From NCBI GenBank assembly GCA_964420325.1, contig CAYQSU010000010.1:1-64000 (forward strand): DNA of 64,000 nt, written 5' to 3'. The position numbers were made by a program, and so were the translations under genes. Each line of letters starts with the position of its first letter. Positions within the stretch are counted from its first letter, which is position 1. The notes beneath the pieces were generated by a model. The model made no database searches. It worked only from the letters and a program-made list of their open reading frames with translations, and was not told the origin of the DNA. This DNA comes from CAYQSU01 sp964420325 (GTDB lineage Bacteria > Pseudomonadota > Alphaproteobacteria > Rhodospirillales > Defluviicoccaceae). Positions 28,811-38,173 of this stretch are shown here, piece by piece.

Positions 28811-30100
28811 ATGCAGGGAGCCACCTACTTGAAAGCCAATAACAAAGCGCTCCAGCCCCGGTTTCGAAGCGGGCTCGTGGCCGCGCTCGATGTCGGCACC
28901 ACCAAGGTGTCCTGCCTGATCGCGCGGCGGGCCGCCGACGACGAGCTGCGGGTGGTCGGCGCCGGCCACCAGGCGTCGCGCGGTCTCAGGCGCGGCACCA
29001 TCGTCGACCTCGATGCCGCCGAGACCTCGATCCGCGCGACCGTCGAGACCGCGGAGCGCATGGCCGGGGAGAACATCCGCCAGGTGGTCGTCAACGTCTC
29101 CGCCGGCGAGCCCCGGTCGAACCTGATCGCCTACGAGGTGTCGATCGCCGGGCACGAGGTCGGCGACGCGGACCTGCGGCGGATCCTCGATCCCTCCGCG
29201 TTCATCGGCAAGCTGCCCGACGGCCACGACGTGCTGCACGCGATTCCGGTCGGCTACACGGTGGACGGGACCCGTGGCGTGCGTGACCCGCGCGGCATGT
29301 TCGGCCACCGGCTCGGCGTCAACCTGCTCGTGATCAGCGCCGCCGCCGGCCCGCTGCGCAATCTCGTCACCTGCATCTCCAGATGCCATCTGGAGGTCGC
29401 CCACAAGGTCGCCTCGCCCTATGCCGCCGCCCTCGGCTCCGTGGTCGAGGACGAATGCCAGCTCGGCGTCACGGTGATCGACATGGGCGGCGGCACCACC
29501 TCGATCGCCGTGTTCTTCGACGGCGAGCTCGTCCACACCGACAGCATCCCGGTCGGCGGATCCCAGGTCACGAGCGACATCGCCCGCGGCCTGTCGACAC
29601 CGCTCAACCAGGCCGAGCGCCTGAAGACGCTGTTCGGGAGCTGCATGCCGTCGCCGTCGGACGATCGCCAGCTGATCGAGGTGCCGCTGATGGGCGGCGA
29701 GGGCGCCGACCGATCGCGACAGGTGTCGCGGGCGATGCTGGTGTCGATCGTTCGCCCGCGCCTGGAGGAGATCTTCGAGATGGTGCGAAGCCGCCTCGAA
29801 GACGCCGGATTCGACCGCTTCGCGGGTCGCCGGGTGGTGCTCACCGGCGGCGCGAGCCAGCTACCCGGAGCACCGGAACTGGCCGGAATGATCCTCGACA
29901 AGCAGGTCCGGACCGGGCGTCCGCGGCCGCTCGCCGGGATACCCGAATCGGCCCTCGGTCCAGCCTTCGCCACCTCGCTGGGCCTGTTGCGCTTCGCCGC
30001 CAGCAACAGCACGGAAGGCCAGGGCGGAACCTACCAGCCGGCGGACGAGCCGACGAGCCGCCTCGGCCGGCTCGGCCAGTGGCTGCGCGAGAATTTCTGA
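28811..30100 (+). CDS. ftsA: cell division protein FtsA
   Basis: This 429-residue actin-like ATPase anchors FtsZ to the membrane. AALDVGTTKVSCLIA is phosphate loop 1, VIDMGGGTTSIAVF is phosphate loop 2, and VVLTGGASQLPG is the adenosine motif. The C-terminal LGRLGQWLRENF is the amphipathic membrane-targeting helix. The ATG at 28811 lacks a near ribosome binding site; a TTG at 28829 preceded by GGGAG is an alternative that would remove six residues. It is the first gene of the cluster separated by a real gap (25 bases) from its upstream neighbour. Confidence 0.96.
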   Translation: MQGATYLKANNKALQPRFRSGLVAALDVGTTKVSCLIARRAADDELRVVGAGHQASRGLRRGTIVDLDAAETSIRATVETAERMAGENIRQVVVNVSAGEPRSNLIAYEVSIAGHEVGDADLRRILDPSAFIGKLPDGHDVLHAIPVGYTVDGTRGVRDPRGMFGHRLGVNLLVISAAAGPLRNLVTCISRCHLEVAHKVASPYAAALGSVVEDECQLGVTVIDMGGGTTSIAVFFDGELVHTDSIPVGGSQVTSDIARGLSTPLNQAERLKTLFGSCMPSPSDDRQLIEVPLMGGEGADRSRQVSRAMLVSIVRPRLEEIFEMVRSRLEDAGFDRFAGRRVVLTGGASQLPGAPELAGMILDKQVRTGRPRPLAGIPESALGPAFATSLGLLRFAASNSTEGQGGTYQPADEPTSRLGRLGQWLRENF

Positions 30101-30130
30101 GTGGAGACGAACATTCCAACGGAGGCTGAC

Positions 30131-31690
30131 ATGACGATCAACCTGAGCATACCCGTCGGGCACCCCGGCCCCGAGCTGAAGCCGAGGATCTGCGTCATCG
30201 GCGTCGGTGGCGCCGGGGGCAACGCCGTCAACAACATGATCCGCTCGCAACTGGAGGGCGTCGAGTTCGTCGTCGCCAACACCGATTCGCAGGCGATCCA
30301 CCAGTCAAGGGCCGAGCGGCGGATCCAGCTGGGCGTCACCATCACCCAGGGTCTCGGCGCCGGCTCCCGGCCGGATATCGGGCGCATCGCCGCCGAGGAG
30401 GCCCTCGACGAGATCGTCGAGGAGCTGAGAGGGTCGAACATGGCGTTCATTGCCGCCGGCATGGGCGGCGGCACCGGCACCGGCGCCGCCCCCGTCATCG
30501 CCCGCGCCGCGCGCGAGCAGGGCATCCTCACCGTCGGCGTCGTCACCAAGCCGTTCCACTTCGAAGGTGCCCATCGCATGCGCATCGCCGAGCGCGGGAT
30601 CGAGGAGTTGGAGCAGTTCGTCGATACGCTGATCATCATCCCCAATCAGAACCTGTTCCGGGTGGCCAACGAGAAAACCACCTTCGCCGACGCCTTCAAG
30701 ATGGCGGATGACGTGCTCCACGCCGGCGTACGCGGGGTGACCGACCTGATGGTGATGCCGGGCCTCATCAACCTCGACTTCGCCGACATCCGCGCGGTGA
30801 TGAGCGAGATGGGGAAGGCGATGATGGGCACCGGCGAGGCCGAGGGCGATCGCCGCGCGCTGCAGGCGGCCGAGGCCGCCATCTCCAATCCGCTCCTCGA
30901 CGACACGACGATGAAGGGCGCCCGCGGCGTCCTCATCAATGTCACCGGCGGTCCGGACATGACGCTGTTCGAGGTCGACGAGGCCGCCAACCGCATCCGC
31001 TCGGAGGTCGATCCCGACGCCTTCATCATCTTCGGCTCGACCTTCGATGACACCATGGAAGGGCGCATGCGCGTCTCCGTGGTCGCCACCGGCATGGACT
31101 CCGCGTCGGCGGCGCGCCCGGTGCCGACCCTCCTGCATCTTGCCGATGCGGCCGGCACGCACCCGGCAGCGAAGCCGGGCGAGCCGACGGAGGTCACGGG
31201 CCGGCGTGCGGTCGCGCACGCGGGTGCCTTCGTTGCGGCCGAACGGTCATCCGTGGAGGGGGCCGAGGCCGCAGTTGCGGATCACGACCTCACCGCCTTC
31301 GCGGCAGACGACCGCGCAAGGACGCCGGCAGCGATCGACGGCGCCGGCACCGGCGAGGCGTTCATCCCGCCGGCACCGGTGGGCCGCGAGGGGGCGGAGA
31401 CGGCGCCCGAGCCGTTTGCCGCCGCGGCGATGGTCAACGGCGCGCGCACGCCGGTCGCCGAGCCGCGCACATCGAGACCCCGGGTGGCAAGCCTGTTCTC
31501 CCGCGTCGCCGGCCGTGCCGGGCGCGCGCAGAAGCCGGATTCGCCGGCGGAGCCGACGATCGACGGGACGTCGCAGCAGGAGCGGCAGCGTCGCCTCGGC
31601 GGCGTCAGCCACGAGGAACGGTTGCCGGTCTCCCAACCGGCGGATGACCTGCTTGATATCCCGGCGTTTCTGAGACGTCAGGCGAACTGA
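30131..31690 (+). CDS. ftsZ: cell division GTPase FtsZ
   Basis: This 519-residue tubulin homologue forms the Z ring. The GTP-binding signature GGGTGTG is at 112-118, preceded by CVIGVGGAGGNAVNNMI. The T7 segment NLDFADIRAVMSEMG carries the catalytic aspartate. After about residue 330 there is a long, Ala/Pro-rich disordered linker, larger than in E. coli but usual in alphaproteobacteria. The tail DDLLDIPAFLRRQAN is the conserved peptide that binds FtsA and other partners. The ATG at 30131 follows GGAGG five bases upstream. Confidence 0.98.
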   Translation: MTINLSIPVGHPGPELKPRICVIGVGGAGGNAVNNMIRSQLEGVEFVVANTDSQAIHQSRAERRIQLGVTITQGLGAGSRPDIGRIAAEEALDEIVEELRGSNMAFIAAGMGGGTGTGAAPVIARAAREQGILTVGVVTKPFHFEGAHRMRIAERGIEELEQFVDTLIIIPNQNLFRVANEKTTFADAFKMADDVLHAGVRGVTDLMVMPGLINLDFADIRAVMSEMGKAMMGTGEAEGDRRALQAAEAAISNPLLDDTTMKGARGVLINVTGGPDMTLFEVDEAANRIRSEVDPDAFIIFGSTFDDTMEGRMRVSVVATGMDSASAARPVPTLLHLADAAGTHPAAKPGEPTEVTGRRAVAHAGAFVAAERSSVEGAEAAVADHDLTAFAADDRARTPAAIDGAGTGEAFIPPAPVGREGAETAPEPFAAAAMVNGARTPVAEPRTSRPRVASLFSRVAGRAGRAQKPDSPAEPTIDGTSQQERQRRLGGVSHEERLPVSQPADDLLDIPAFLRRQAN

Positions 31691-31737
31691 CCGTAAGTCA
31701 CTGAATGAAGGTAACATTCGGTAACAAAGAGTGATTT

Positions 31738-31780
31738 GAGTGCTTCAGGGCTTCTTGTTAGGTGTGGCCCTGAGGCACTC
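31738..31780 (+). terminator. 14-bp hairpin between ftsZ and lpxC
   Basis: GAGTGCTTCAGGGC (31738-31751) pairs with GCCCTGAGGCACTC (31767-31780) over 14 positions with one G-U pair, leaving a 15-base loop. No T-run follows, so it may be a Rho-assisted terminator, an RNA stabiliser or an attenuator before lpxC. The 202 bases between ftsZ and lpxC hold no gene. Confidence 0.5.
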
Positions 31781-31892
31781 TGTTCGAGAGTGACTGGCAG
31801 TATCCGTGCTGGCTCCGGATTGTAGAAGTTCAGGTCAAGTGGTCGGTCTTCGAGAACCCACCAGTAGGCCGGCTAAGCAAAAGGCTCGACGA

Positions 31893-32876
31893 ATGGTCGA
31901 CGAAGTCCCGGGAGTGAAGACGGTCGACGGCTTCGACTCCCGTCGGTTCGTATCGCAGAGGACTCTGAGAAGTCCGATCCACTGCACCGGCGTCGGCCTG
32001 CATTCGGGGGCGAAGGTGTCGATGCGGCTCCTGCCTGCGGAGCCCGATCGGGGAATCGTGTTCGTCCGCTCCGACGTTGCCGGCGCGGCCATTCCGGCGA
32101 CCTTCGACCATGTCGCCGACACCCGGCTCTGCACCATGCTCGCCAACCGCCAGGGCGTATCGGTCGCCACCGTCGAGCACCTGATGGCTGCGCTGTCTGG
32201 AACGGGCATCGACAACGTCGTCATCGAGGTCGACGGCCCGGAGCTGCCGATCATGGACGGCAGCGCGGCGCCGTTCGTTTTTCTCATCGAGTGCGCGGGT
32301 GTCGTCGAGCAGGTGCGGGCGCGGCGGGCGATTCGGCTGCTGTCGCCGGTTGCCGTCGAGGGCGCCGGCTGGTCGGCTTCGCTGACGCCGGGCCTCGGCT
32401 TCTCGGTCGGCATCGAGATCGATTTCGCCAATCCGGCGGTGGCGCGCCAGTCGCTCGAGGTGGACTTGGCCAGCGGCGTGTTCAAGAAGGAGCTGGCGCG
32501 TGCGCGGACCTTCGGCTTTCTCAGCGAGGTCGAGACCCTCCGCGCCGCCGGGCTCGCCCGTGGCGGCTCGCTCGACAACGTCGTCGTCATCAGCGACGAC
32601 AGGGTGCTGAACGAGGACGGGCTGCGGTATGCGGACGAGTTCGTGCGCCACAAGGCGCTGGACGCGATCGGCGATCTCTATCTCGCGGGAGCACCGATCA
32701 TCGGCCATTTCCATGGCCTCTGCACGGGGCACGCGGCCAACAACCGCCTGTTGCGGGCGTTGTTCGCAATGCCCGAGGCGTGGGCGTGGGACCTGGTGCG
32801 GACCGACGACGGCCTGCTCGGCCGGCCGGCAGCGCCCCGGCATGTGGGCTTTCTTGCTCGGGCCGTTGGGCTCTGA
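31893..32876 (+). CDS. lpxC: UDP-3-O-acyl-GlcNAc deacetylase LpxC
   Basis: This 327-residue zinc enzyme performs the first committed step of lipid A synthesis. The expected zinc ligands are His96 (VEHLMAALSG), His253 and Asp257 (HKALDAIGD). The general acid/base region is GHFHGLCTGHAANN. RSPIHCTGVGLHSG is the typical start. I chose ATG 31893; the frame is open to 31806 but without similarity. Its presence indicates a lipid A-based outer membrane. It follows ftsZ as in many proteobacteria. Confidence 0.96.
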   Translation: MVDEVPGVKTVDGFDSRRFVSQRTLRSPIHCTGVGLHSGAKVSMRLLPAEPDRGIVFVRSDVAGAAIPATFDHVADTRLCTMLANRQGVSVATVEHLMAALSGTGIDNVVIEVDGPELPIMDGSAAPFVFLIECAGVVEQVRARRAIRLLSPVAVEGAGWSASLTPGLGFSVGIEIDFANPAVARQSLEVDLASGVFKKELARARTFGFLSEVETLRAAGLARGGSLDNVVVISDDRVLNEDGLRYADEFVRHKALDAIGDLYLAGAPIIGHFHGLCTGHAANNRLLRALFAMPEAWAWDLVRTDDGLLGRPAAPRHVGFLARAVGL

Positions 32877-32945
32877 GCCTTCGCCGACGCCCCTCCCGCC
32901 GCGAATTGCCCCTGGCGCTCCCGGCGATGCCGGTGCGCTGGTGTC

Positions 32946-32976
32946 TTGCACCGTCGGGGCGGCGACGTGATATAGT
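32946..32976 (+). promoter_or_regulatory. candidate bamD promoter
   Basis: TTGCAC (32946-32951) and TATAGT (32971-32976) precede bamD by about 40 bases. The spacer of 19 is long; using GATATA as the -10 gives 17. The GTGATATAG segment stands out in a G+C-rich context. Confidence 0.35.
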
Positions 32977-33016
32977 TCGGCCCGCAAGGCAGGTCCCGGC
33001 GAGCGGGGGTGACGTG

Positions 33017-33835
33017 ATGACGACCGACAGGCCCGATCGAGTGCGGCGTTCGCGATCGACCCGCGCGGCGATGCTGGCGTTGCTGGCTCTCTCCGTCATC
33101 GGCTGCGCGTCGGATCAGGACGCGTCCTACGTCGAGCGTCCGGTCGGCGAGCTCTACAACGAGGCCATGGACGCCATCGAGAACGGTGACAACAAGACGG
33201 CCTCCGGACTGTTCGAGGAGGTGGAGCGCCAGCATCCCTATTCGCCGTGGGCTACCAAGGGTCAGGTGATGGCCGCCTATGCCTATTACCAGGCGAATCA
33301 GTATGACGATGCGATCGCGGCGATCGACCGCTTCGTCCGCCTTCATCCGGCCAATCGGGAGGTGCCCTACGCCCTCTATCTCAAGGGGCTCGGCTATTAC
33401 GAACGCATCTCCGACGTGGGCCGTGACCAGCTGATGACCGACGAAGCGCGGGCGGTGTTTCAAGAGGTCGTCAGGCGCTATCCGGAGAGCCCCTACGCCC
33501 GCGACGCCAAGTTCAAGCTCGACCTGATTCACGATCATCTTGCCGGCAAGGAAATGGTGATCGGCCGCTACTACTTGCGCGGAAAGCACTATCTCGCTGC
33601 CATCAATCGGTTTCTTCGCGTCGTCGAGGACTACCAGACCACCTCGCACGTGCCGGAAGCGCTGCATCGGCTGGTCGAGGCCTATACCGCGCTCGGACTT
33701 GACGACGAGGCGCGCAAGATGGCGGCGGTTCTCGGCCACAACTTTCCCGGCAGCGAGTGGTACATCGATGCCTACGAGGTTGTCGAGAACGAGAGCATTC
33801 GACCGAAGGAAAAGCCCTGGTACGTGCTCTGGTAG
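33017..33835 (+). CDS. bamD: outer membrane assembly lipoprotein BamD
   Basis: This 272-residue lipoprotein (ComL/YfiO family) is part of the Bam complex that inserts beta-barrel proteins. A signal sequence ends in a lipobox with Cys30 (SVIGC). TPR-like helical repeats follow, for example LYNEAMDAIENGDNKTASGL, HPYSPWATKGQVMAAYAYY and KKFK-like segments such as RDAKFKLDLIHDHLAGKEM. The ATG at 33017 follows a GGGGGTGACGTG context. It sits between lpxC and recN as in many alphaproteobacteria. Confidence 0.93.
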   Translation: MTTDRPDRVRRSRSTRAAMLALLALSVIGCASDQDASYVERPVGELYNEAMDAIENGDNKTASGLFEEVERQHPYSPWATKGQVMAAYAYYQANQYDDAIAAIDRFVRLHPANREVPYALYLKGLGYYERISDVGRDQLMTDEARAVFQEVVRRYPESPYARDAKFKLDLIHDHLAGKEMVIGRYYLRGKHYLAAINRFLRVVEDYQTTSHVPEALHRLVEAYTALGLDDEARKMAAVLGHNFPGSEWYIDAYEVVENESIRPKEKPWYVLW

Positions 33836-33844
33836 CCGGGCCGC

Positions 33845-35527
33845 ATGCTATCCACGCTGACGATCCGCGACGTCGTTCTCATCGACCATCTGGAGCTTGA
33901 GTTCGCCGCCGGCTTTTGCACCCTCACCGGGGAGACCGGCGCCGGCAAGTCGATCCTTCTCGACGCCCTCGGGCTGGCGCTGGGGGCTCGGGCGGACACC
34001 GGCCTCGTTCGGCACGGCAGCCAACACGCGACCGTCAGCGCCCGGTTCGAGGTGCCGGCGGGCCATCCGGCCCTGATCGAACTCAGGCGCCAAGGCATCG
34101 AGGATGTCGGAGACGGAATCGTCGTGCGCCGCATTCTCGGCCGGGACGGACGCTCCCGCGCCTTCGTCAACGACCAGCCGGTGAGCGTCGGGCTGCTCAG
34201 GCGTGTCGGCGAGACCCTGGTCGAGATCCACGGCCAGTTCGAAAGCCAGGGCCTGCTCGACCCCGCCAACCATCGCCAACTGCTCGATGCCTTCGGCGGC
34301 CTCGAGCCGCTGGCCGGCGAGACCGCCAAAGCGCGAGAGGCATGGCGGCGGGCGGCGGAGGAGCGGGCCCGGGCCGAGGCGGAGTGGCAGGCGGCGCGAC
34401 GCGACGAAGACTTCATCCTGCACGCGGTTGGCGAGCTCGACGCCATCGATCCGCGGGCCGGCGAGGAGGCCGAGCTCGGCCTCCAGCGGGCGGTGCTGAT
34501 GAACGCCGAAAAGCTGGTGCAGGGTCTCGACGAGGCCGCGCGGGAGCTTCACGGCGGTGCCGCCGGCCGCGGCGTCGATGGCGCCCTGCGCAACGCGCTG
34601 CGGGCCCTGGAACGGCTTGCGGACAAGGCCGGGGGCAGGCTCGATGCGACCATTGCCGCCCTCGAACGCGCCGCGTCGGAGGCGGAGGAGGCTCGGGCGC
34701 TGCTGGAGCGCGCCGTCGCCGATCTCGATCTCGATCCCGGCCGCCTTCAGGAGGTGGAGGAGCGCCTGTTCGGCCTCCGCGCGATCGCGCGCAAGCACGG
34801 CTGCGAGGTCGATGATCTGGCAACGCTGCGCGACGAGCTGAAGGCAAAGCTCTCGAGCATCGAGGACGGGTCCGACCGGCACGCTCGCCTCGTCGCCGAC
34901 CAGAGGGCGGCGGAGCAGTGCTATTGGCGGGCGGCCGAGCGGTTGAGCGCGGCGCGGACGGAGGCGGCATTGCGCCTGGACGCCGCCGTTGCCCAGGAGC
35001 TTGCGCCGTTGCGCCTCGGCAAGGCGCAATTTCGCACCCGCATCGACCGGCTGGACGAGAAGGGCTGGGGCGAGCACGGCTGGGATCGCGTGACGTTCGA
35101 GGTGGCAACCAATCCTGGGAGCCCGCCGGGTCCCCTCAATCGCATCGCGTCCGGGGGCGAACTCGCCCGCTTCATGCTGGCACTCAAGGTCGTGCTCGCC
35201 CGCGCCGACCCGGTGCCGACCCTGATCTTCGACGAGGTCGATGCCGGGATCGGCGGCGCCATCGCCGCCGCCGTCGGCGACCGCCTGGCCCGTCTGGCCC
35301 GGGACGTCCAGGTTCTCGTCGTTACCCATTCGCCGCAGGTCGCGGCCCGCGGCACGGCGCATTGGCGCGTCACCAAGCTCGCCGAATCGGGCTCCGCCCG
35401 CACCGTGGTCGAAGTTCTCGATCCGCGGGCGCGGCGGGAAGAGATCGCCCGCATGCTCGCCGGCGCGCGCATCACCGACGAGGCGCGGGCCGCCGCCGAC
35501 AGCCTGTTGCACGGGGCCGACGTGTGA
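33845..35527 (+). CDS. recN: DNA repair protein RecN
   Basis: This 560-residue SMC-like ATPase takes part in double-strand-break repair. The start is LSTLTIRDVVLIDHLELEF with Walker A GETGAGKS. EIHGQFESQGLLDP is the conserved Q-loop region. A central coiled coil follows, then the signature ASGGELARFMLALKVVL and Walker B TLIFDEVDAGIGG. It starts nine bases after bamD and overlaps ligA as GTGA. Confidence 0.96.
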   Translation: MLSTLTIRDVVLIDHLELEFAAGFCTLTGETGAGKSILLDALGLALGARADTGLVRHGSQHATVSARFEVPAGHPALIELRRQGIEDVGDGIVVRRILGRDGRSRAFVNDQPVSVGLLRRVGETLVEIHGQFESQGLLDPANHRQLLDAFGGLEPLAGETAKAREAWRRAAEERARAEAEWQAARRDEDFILHAVGELDAIDPRAGEEAELGLQRAVLMNAEKLVQGLDEAARELHGGAAGRGVDGALRNALRALERLADKAGGRLDATIAALERAASEAEEARALLERAVADLDLDPGRLQEVEERLFGLRAIARKHGCEVDDLATLRDELKAKLSSIEDGSDRHARLVADQRAAEQCYWRAAERLSAARTEAALRLDAAVAQELAPLRLGKAQFRTRIDRLDEKGWGEHGWDRVTFEVATNPGSPPGPLNRIASGGELARFMLALKVVLARADPVPTLIFDEVDAGIGGAIAAAVGDRLARLARDVQVLVVTHSPQVAARGTAHWRVTKLAESGSARTVVEVLDPRARREEIARMLAGARITDEARAAADSLLHGADV

Positions 35528-37617
35528 CGGTCCCGCTGCGGCGCCTCGCCGTCGGAGACCTCAGCCCTGAACAGGCGGAAGCCGAGCTCGCCGCGCTCGC
35601 CGCCGAGATCGCGATGCACGACAAGGCCTACTATCAGGAGGCGGCGCCGACCATCAGCGATGCCGAATACGACGCGCTGCGCCGGCGCAACGAGGAGATC
35701 GAGGCCCGCTTCCCCGAGCTCATCCGTGACGACAGCCCCTCTCGGCGGATCGGCGCTCTGCCGGCACCGGCGTTCGCCAAGGTCACCCACCGGCGACCGA
35801 TGCTGTCGCTGACCAACGCCTTCAGCGAGGACGAGCTGGGGGAGTTCGTCGCCGGTGTCCGGCGCTTTCTCCGCGAGCTGCGCGATGATCCGTCGCTCGC
35901 GCTGGAGATGGTGGCCGAGCCAAAGATCGACGGGCTGTCGGTCTCCTTGCGCTACGAGGGCGGTCGCTTCATGCAGGGAGCGACCCGCGGCGACGGCACC
36001 ACCGGCGAGGAGGTCACCGCCAACCTGCGGACGGTCATCGACGTGCCGAAGCGCATCGCCGGCGCCCCGGACGTGTTCGAGGTCCGCGGCGAGGTCTACA
36101 TGACTCGGAGCGACTTCGGGGCGCTGAACGCGCGCCAGCAGGCGGCGGGCGCCAAGGTCTTCGCCAATCCGCGCAATGCCGCCGCCGGCTCGCTGCGCCA
36201 GCTCGACCCCAGGATCAGCGCGGCGCGCCCGCTCCGTTTCTTCGCCTATGCGTGGGGCGAGGTCAGCGAGCCCGTCGCGACGACCCATCAGGCGTTCCTC
36301 GAGCGACTGAAGTCGCTGGGATTCCCCGTCAATCCGCTGGCGCGGCTGTGTCGCGATCTCGCCGAGATGATCGCGTATTATCGCGAGCTCGGCGACCGTC
36401 GTGCCGAGCTCGCCTACGACATCGACGGCATCGTCTTCAAGGTGAACCGCCTCGACTGGCAGGAGCGACTGGGATTCGTCAGTCGTGCGCCGCGTTGGGC
36501 GATCGCGCAGAAGTTCGAAGCCGAGAAGGCGCGGACGATCCTTCGCACCATCCGCATCCAGGTCGGCCGCACCGGCGCGCTGACGCCGGTGGCCGAGTTG
36601 GAACCGGTGACCGTCGGCGGCGTGGTGGTGTCGCGGGCGACGCTGCACAACGAGGACGAGATCAGGCGCAAGGACGTTCGTGTCGGCGATACGGTCGTCG
36701 TGCAGCGGGCCGGGGACGTCATTCCGCAGGTCGTCGCGGTGGTCCTGGACAGGCGCCCGGAGGGCGCCGAGCCGTTCGCCCTTCCCGACCGCTGTCCCGA
36801 GTGCGGAAGCCGTGCCGTACGCGCCGACGGCGAGGCCGTCCGCCGCTGCACCGGCGGTCTCGTCTGCCCGGCGCAGGCGGTCGAACGGCTCCGGCACTTC
36901 GTCTCCCGCGATGCCTTCGACATCGAGGGCCTGGGCGAGAAGCACGTCGAGGCGTTCTGGAAGGACGGGCTGGTGCGGCAGCCGGGAGACCTGTTCAGGC
37001 TCGCCGAGAAAGCCGATGCGCTCTGCCAGCGCGCCGGCTGGGGGGAGAAGTCCGTGCGAAATCTGCTGGCGACGATCGAGTCCAGGCGCTCGATCTCGCT
37101 CGACCGCTTCATCTACGCGCTCGGCATCCCGCAGGTGGGCGAGGCGACCGCCCGCCTGCTTGCCAAGCAGTACGGATCCCTCCGCGCCTGGCGGGATGCG
37201 ATGATCGCCGCACGCGATCAGGACGGCGAAGCCTACCGCGAGCTTGGCAACATCGACGGAATCGGGCCGTCGGTCGCCAGCGATCTTCAGGAGTTCTTTG
37301 CCGAGCGCCACAACCTTGAGGCTCTCGACGACCTCGTGCGGGAGGTCACGGTCGAGGACTATGCGGCAGCCGCGACCGTCGCCTCGCCGATCGCCGGCAA
37401 GACGATGGTGTTCACCGGCACGCTCGAGACGATGACGCGGAGCGAGGCCAAGGCCCGCGCCGAGGCCCTCGGCGCCAAGGTCGCTGGATCGGTAACGAAG
37501 AAGACCGACTACGTGATCGTCGGCACCGACGCCGGATCCAAGGCCGCGAAGGCGACAGAACTCGGGGTGAGAACGCTGTCCGAGGCCGAATGGCTCGCCC
37601 TGATCGGCCGGACCTGA
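35524..37617 (+). CDS. ligA: NAD-dependent DNA ligase LigA
   Basis: This 697-residue ligase seals nicks in replication and repair. The N-terminal Ia domain (HDKAYYQEAAPTISDAEYD) binds NAD. The adenylated lysine is Lys134 in EPKIDGLS. An OB-fold domain, a zinc finger (CPECG...CTGGLVC), helix-hairpin-helix repeats and a C-terminal BRCT domain (GKTMVFTGTLETMTRSEAK) follow. The start is GTG at 35524, inside the recN stop. It ends seven bases from the convergent atpF stop, leaving no space for separate terminators. Confidence 0.97.
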   Translation: MTVPLRRLAVGDLSPEQAEAELAALAAEIAMHDKAYYQEAAPTISDAEYDALRRRNEEIEARFPELIRDDSPSRRIGALPAPAFAKVTHRRPMLSLTNAFSEDELGEFVAGVRRFLRELRDDPSLALEMVAEPKIDGLSVSLRYEGGRFMQGATRGDGTTGEEVTANLRTVIDVPKRIAGAPDVFEVRGEVYMTRSDFGALNARQQAAGAKVFANPRNAAAGSLRQLDPRISAARPLRFFAYAWGEVSEPVATTHQAFLERLKSLGFPVNPLARLCRDLAEMIAYYRELGDRRAELAYDIDGIVFKVNRLDWQERLGFVSRAPRWAIAQKFEAEKARTILRTIRIQVGRTGALTPVAELEPVTVGGVVVSRATLHNEDEIRRKDVRVGDTVVVQRAGDVIPQVVAVVLDRRPEGAEPFALPDRCPECGSRAVRADGEAVRRCTGGLVCPAQAVERLRHFVSRDAFDIEGLGEKHVEAFWKDGLVRQPGDLFRLAEKADALCQRAGWGEKSVRNLLATIESRRSISLDRFIYALGIPQVGEATARLLAKQYGSLRAWRDAMIAARDQDGEAYRELGNIDGIGPSVASDLQEFFAERHNLEALDDLVREVTVEDYAAAATVASPIAGKTMVFTGTLETMTRSEAKARAEALGAKVAGSVTKKTDYVIVGTDAGSKAAKATELGVRTLSEAEWLALIGRT

Positions 37618-37624
37618 GCCGCGG

Positions 37625-38173
37625 TCAGTGCAGCTTGAGCTTCTCGGGAAGCTCCTTGATGGCGGCGTCGATCAGAGCGTCGGCGGTCTTGCCCTTGGCT
37701 TGCTCGGCGAGCACCCGTCGGCTCGCCTCCATGGCGACGTCGACGGCGCGCGTCCGGACCTCGGTGACGGCCTGCGCCTCGGCCTGAGCGATCCGGTCCA
37801 TCGCCAGCTGTTCGCGGCGCGCGAGCGCGTTCTCGAGATCGAGCCGCGCCCGATCACCGAAGCGATCGGCCTCGTTACGGGCGGCATGGAGGATGTCCTC
37901 GGCTTCCTTGGCCGCGTCCCGTTGCTTCTGCTGGTAGGACAACAGCAGCTCCTGCGCCTCCTCGGCAAGGCGGGTAGCTTCGTCGATCTGGGCCTTGATG
38001 CGCTCGGCGCGGTCGTCGAGGGCGACGGTGACGACGCGATAGATCGTGCGTGCGGTGAGGGCGACGAAGATCACGAAGGCGATCGCCACCCAGAACTCGC
38101 CCGAGGCATAGAAGGGCACCGCCGCGTGCCCGGCGGCCGCCTCGGCGGCTTCTGCGGCCCACGCCGCGGTCAC
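37625..38173 (-). CDS. atpF: F0F1 ATP synthase subunit b
   Basis: This 182-residue peripheral-stalk subunit has one N-terminal membrane helix (EFWVAIAFVIFVALTA) and a long charged helix, which dimerises with b' and binds the F1 head through delta. The GTG at 38173 overlaps the b' gene as GTGA. It is the last gene of the F0 operon; the F1 genes are not in this window, as is normal in alphaproteobacteria. Confidence 0.93.
   Translation of the reverse strand: MTAAWAAEAAEAAAGHAAVPFYASGEFWVAIAFVIFVALTARTIYRVVTVALDDRAERIKAQIDEATRLAEEAQELLLSYQQKQRDAAKEAEDILHAARNEADRFGDRARLDLENALARREQLAMDRIAQAEAQAVTEVRTRAVDVAMEASRRVLAEQAKGKTADALIDAAIKELPEKLKLH

Noticed and set aside
34921..37311. A 796-codon minus-strand frame
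   Set aside because: It is antisense to recN and ligA, which have full domain support on the plus strand.
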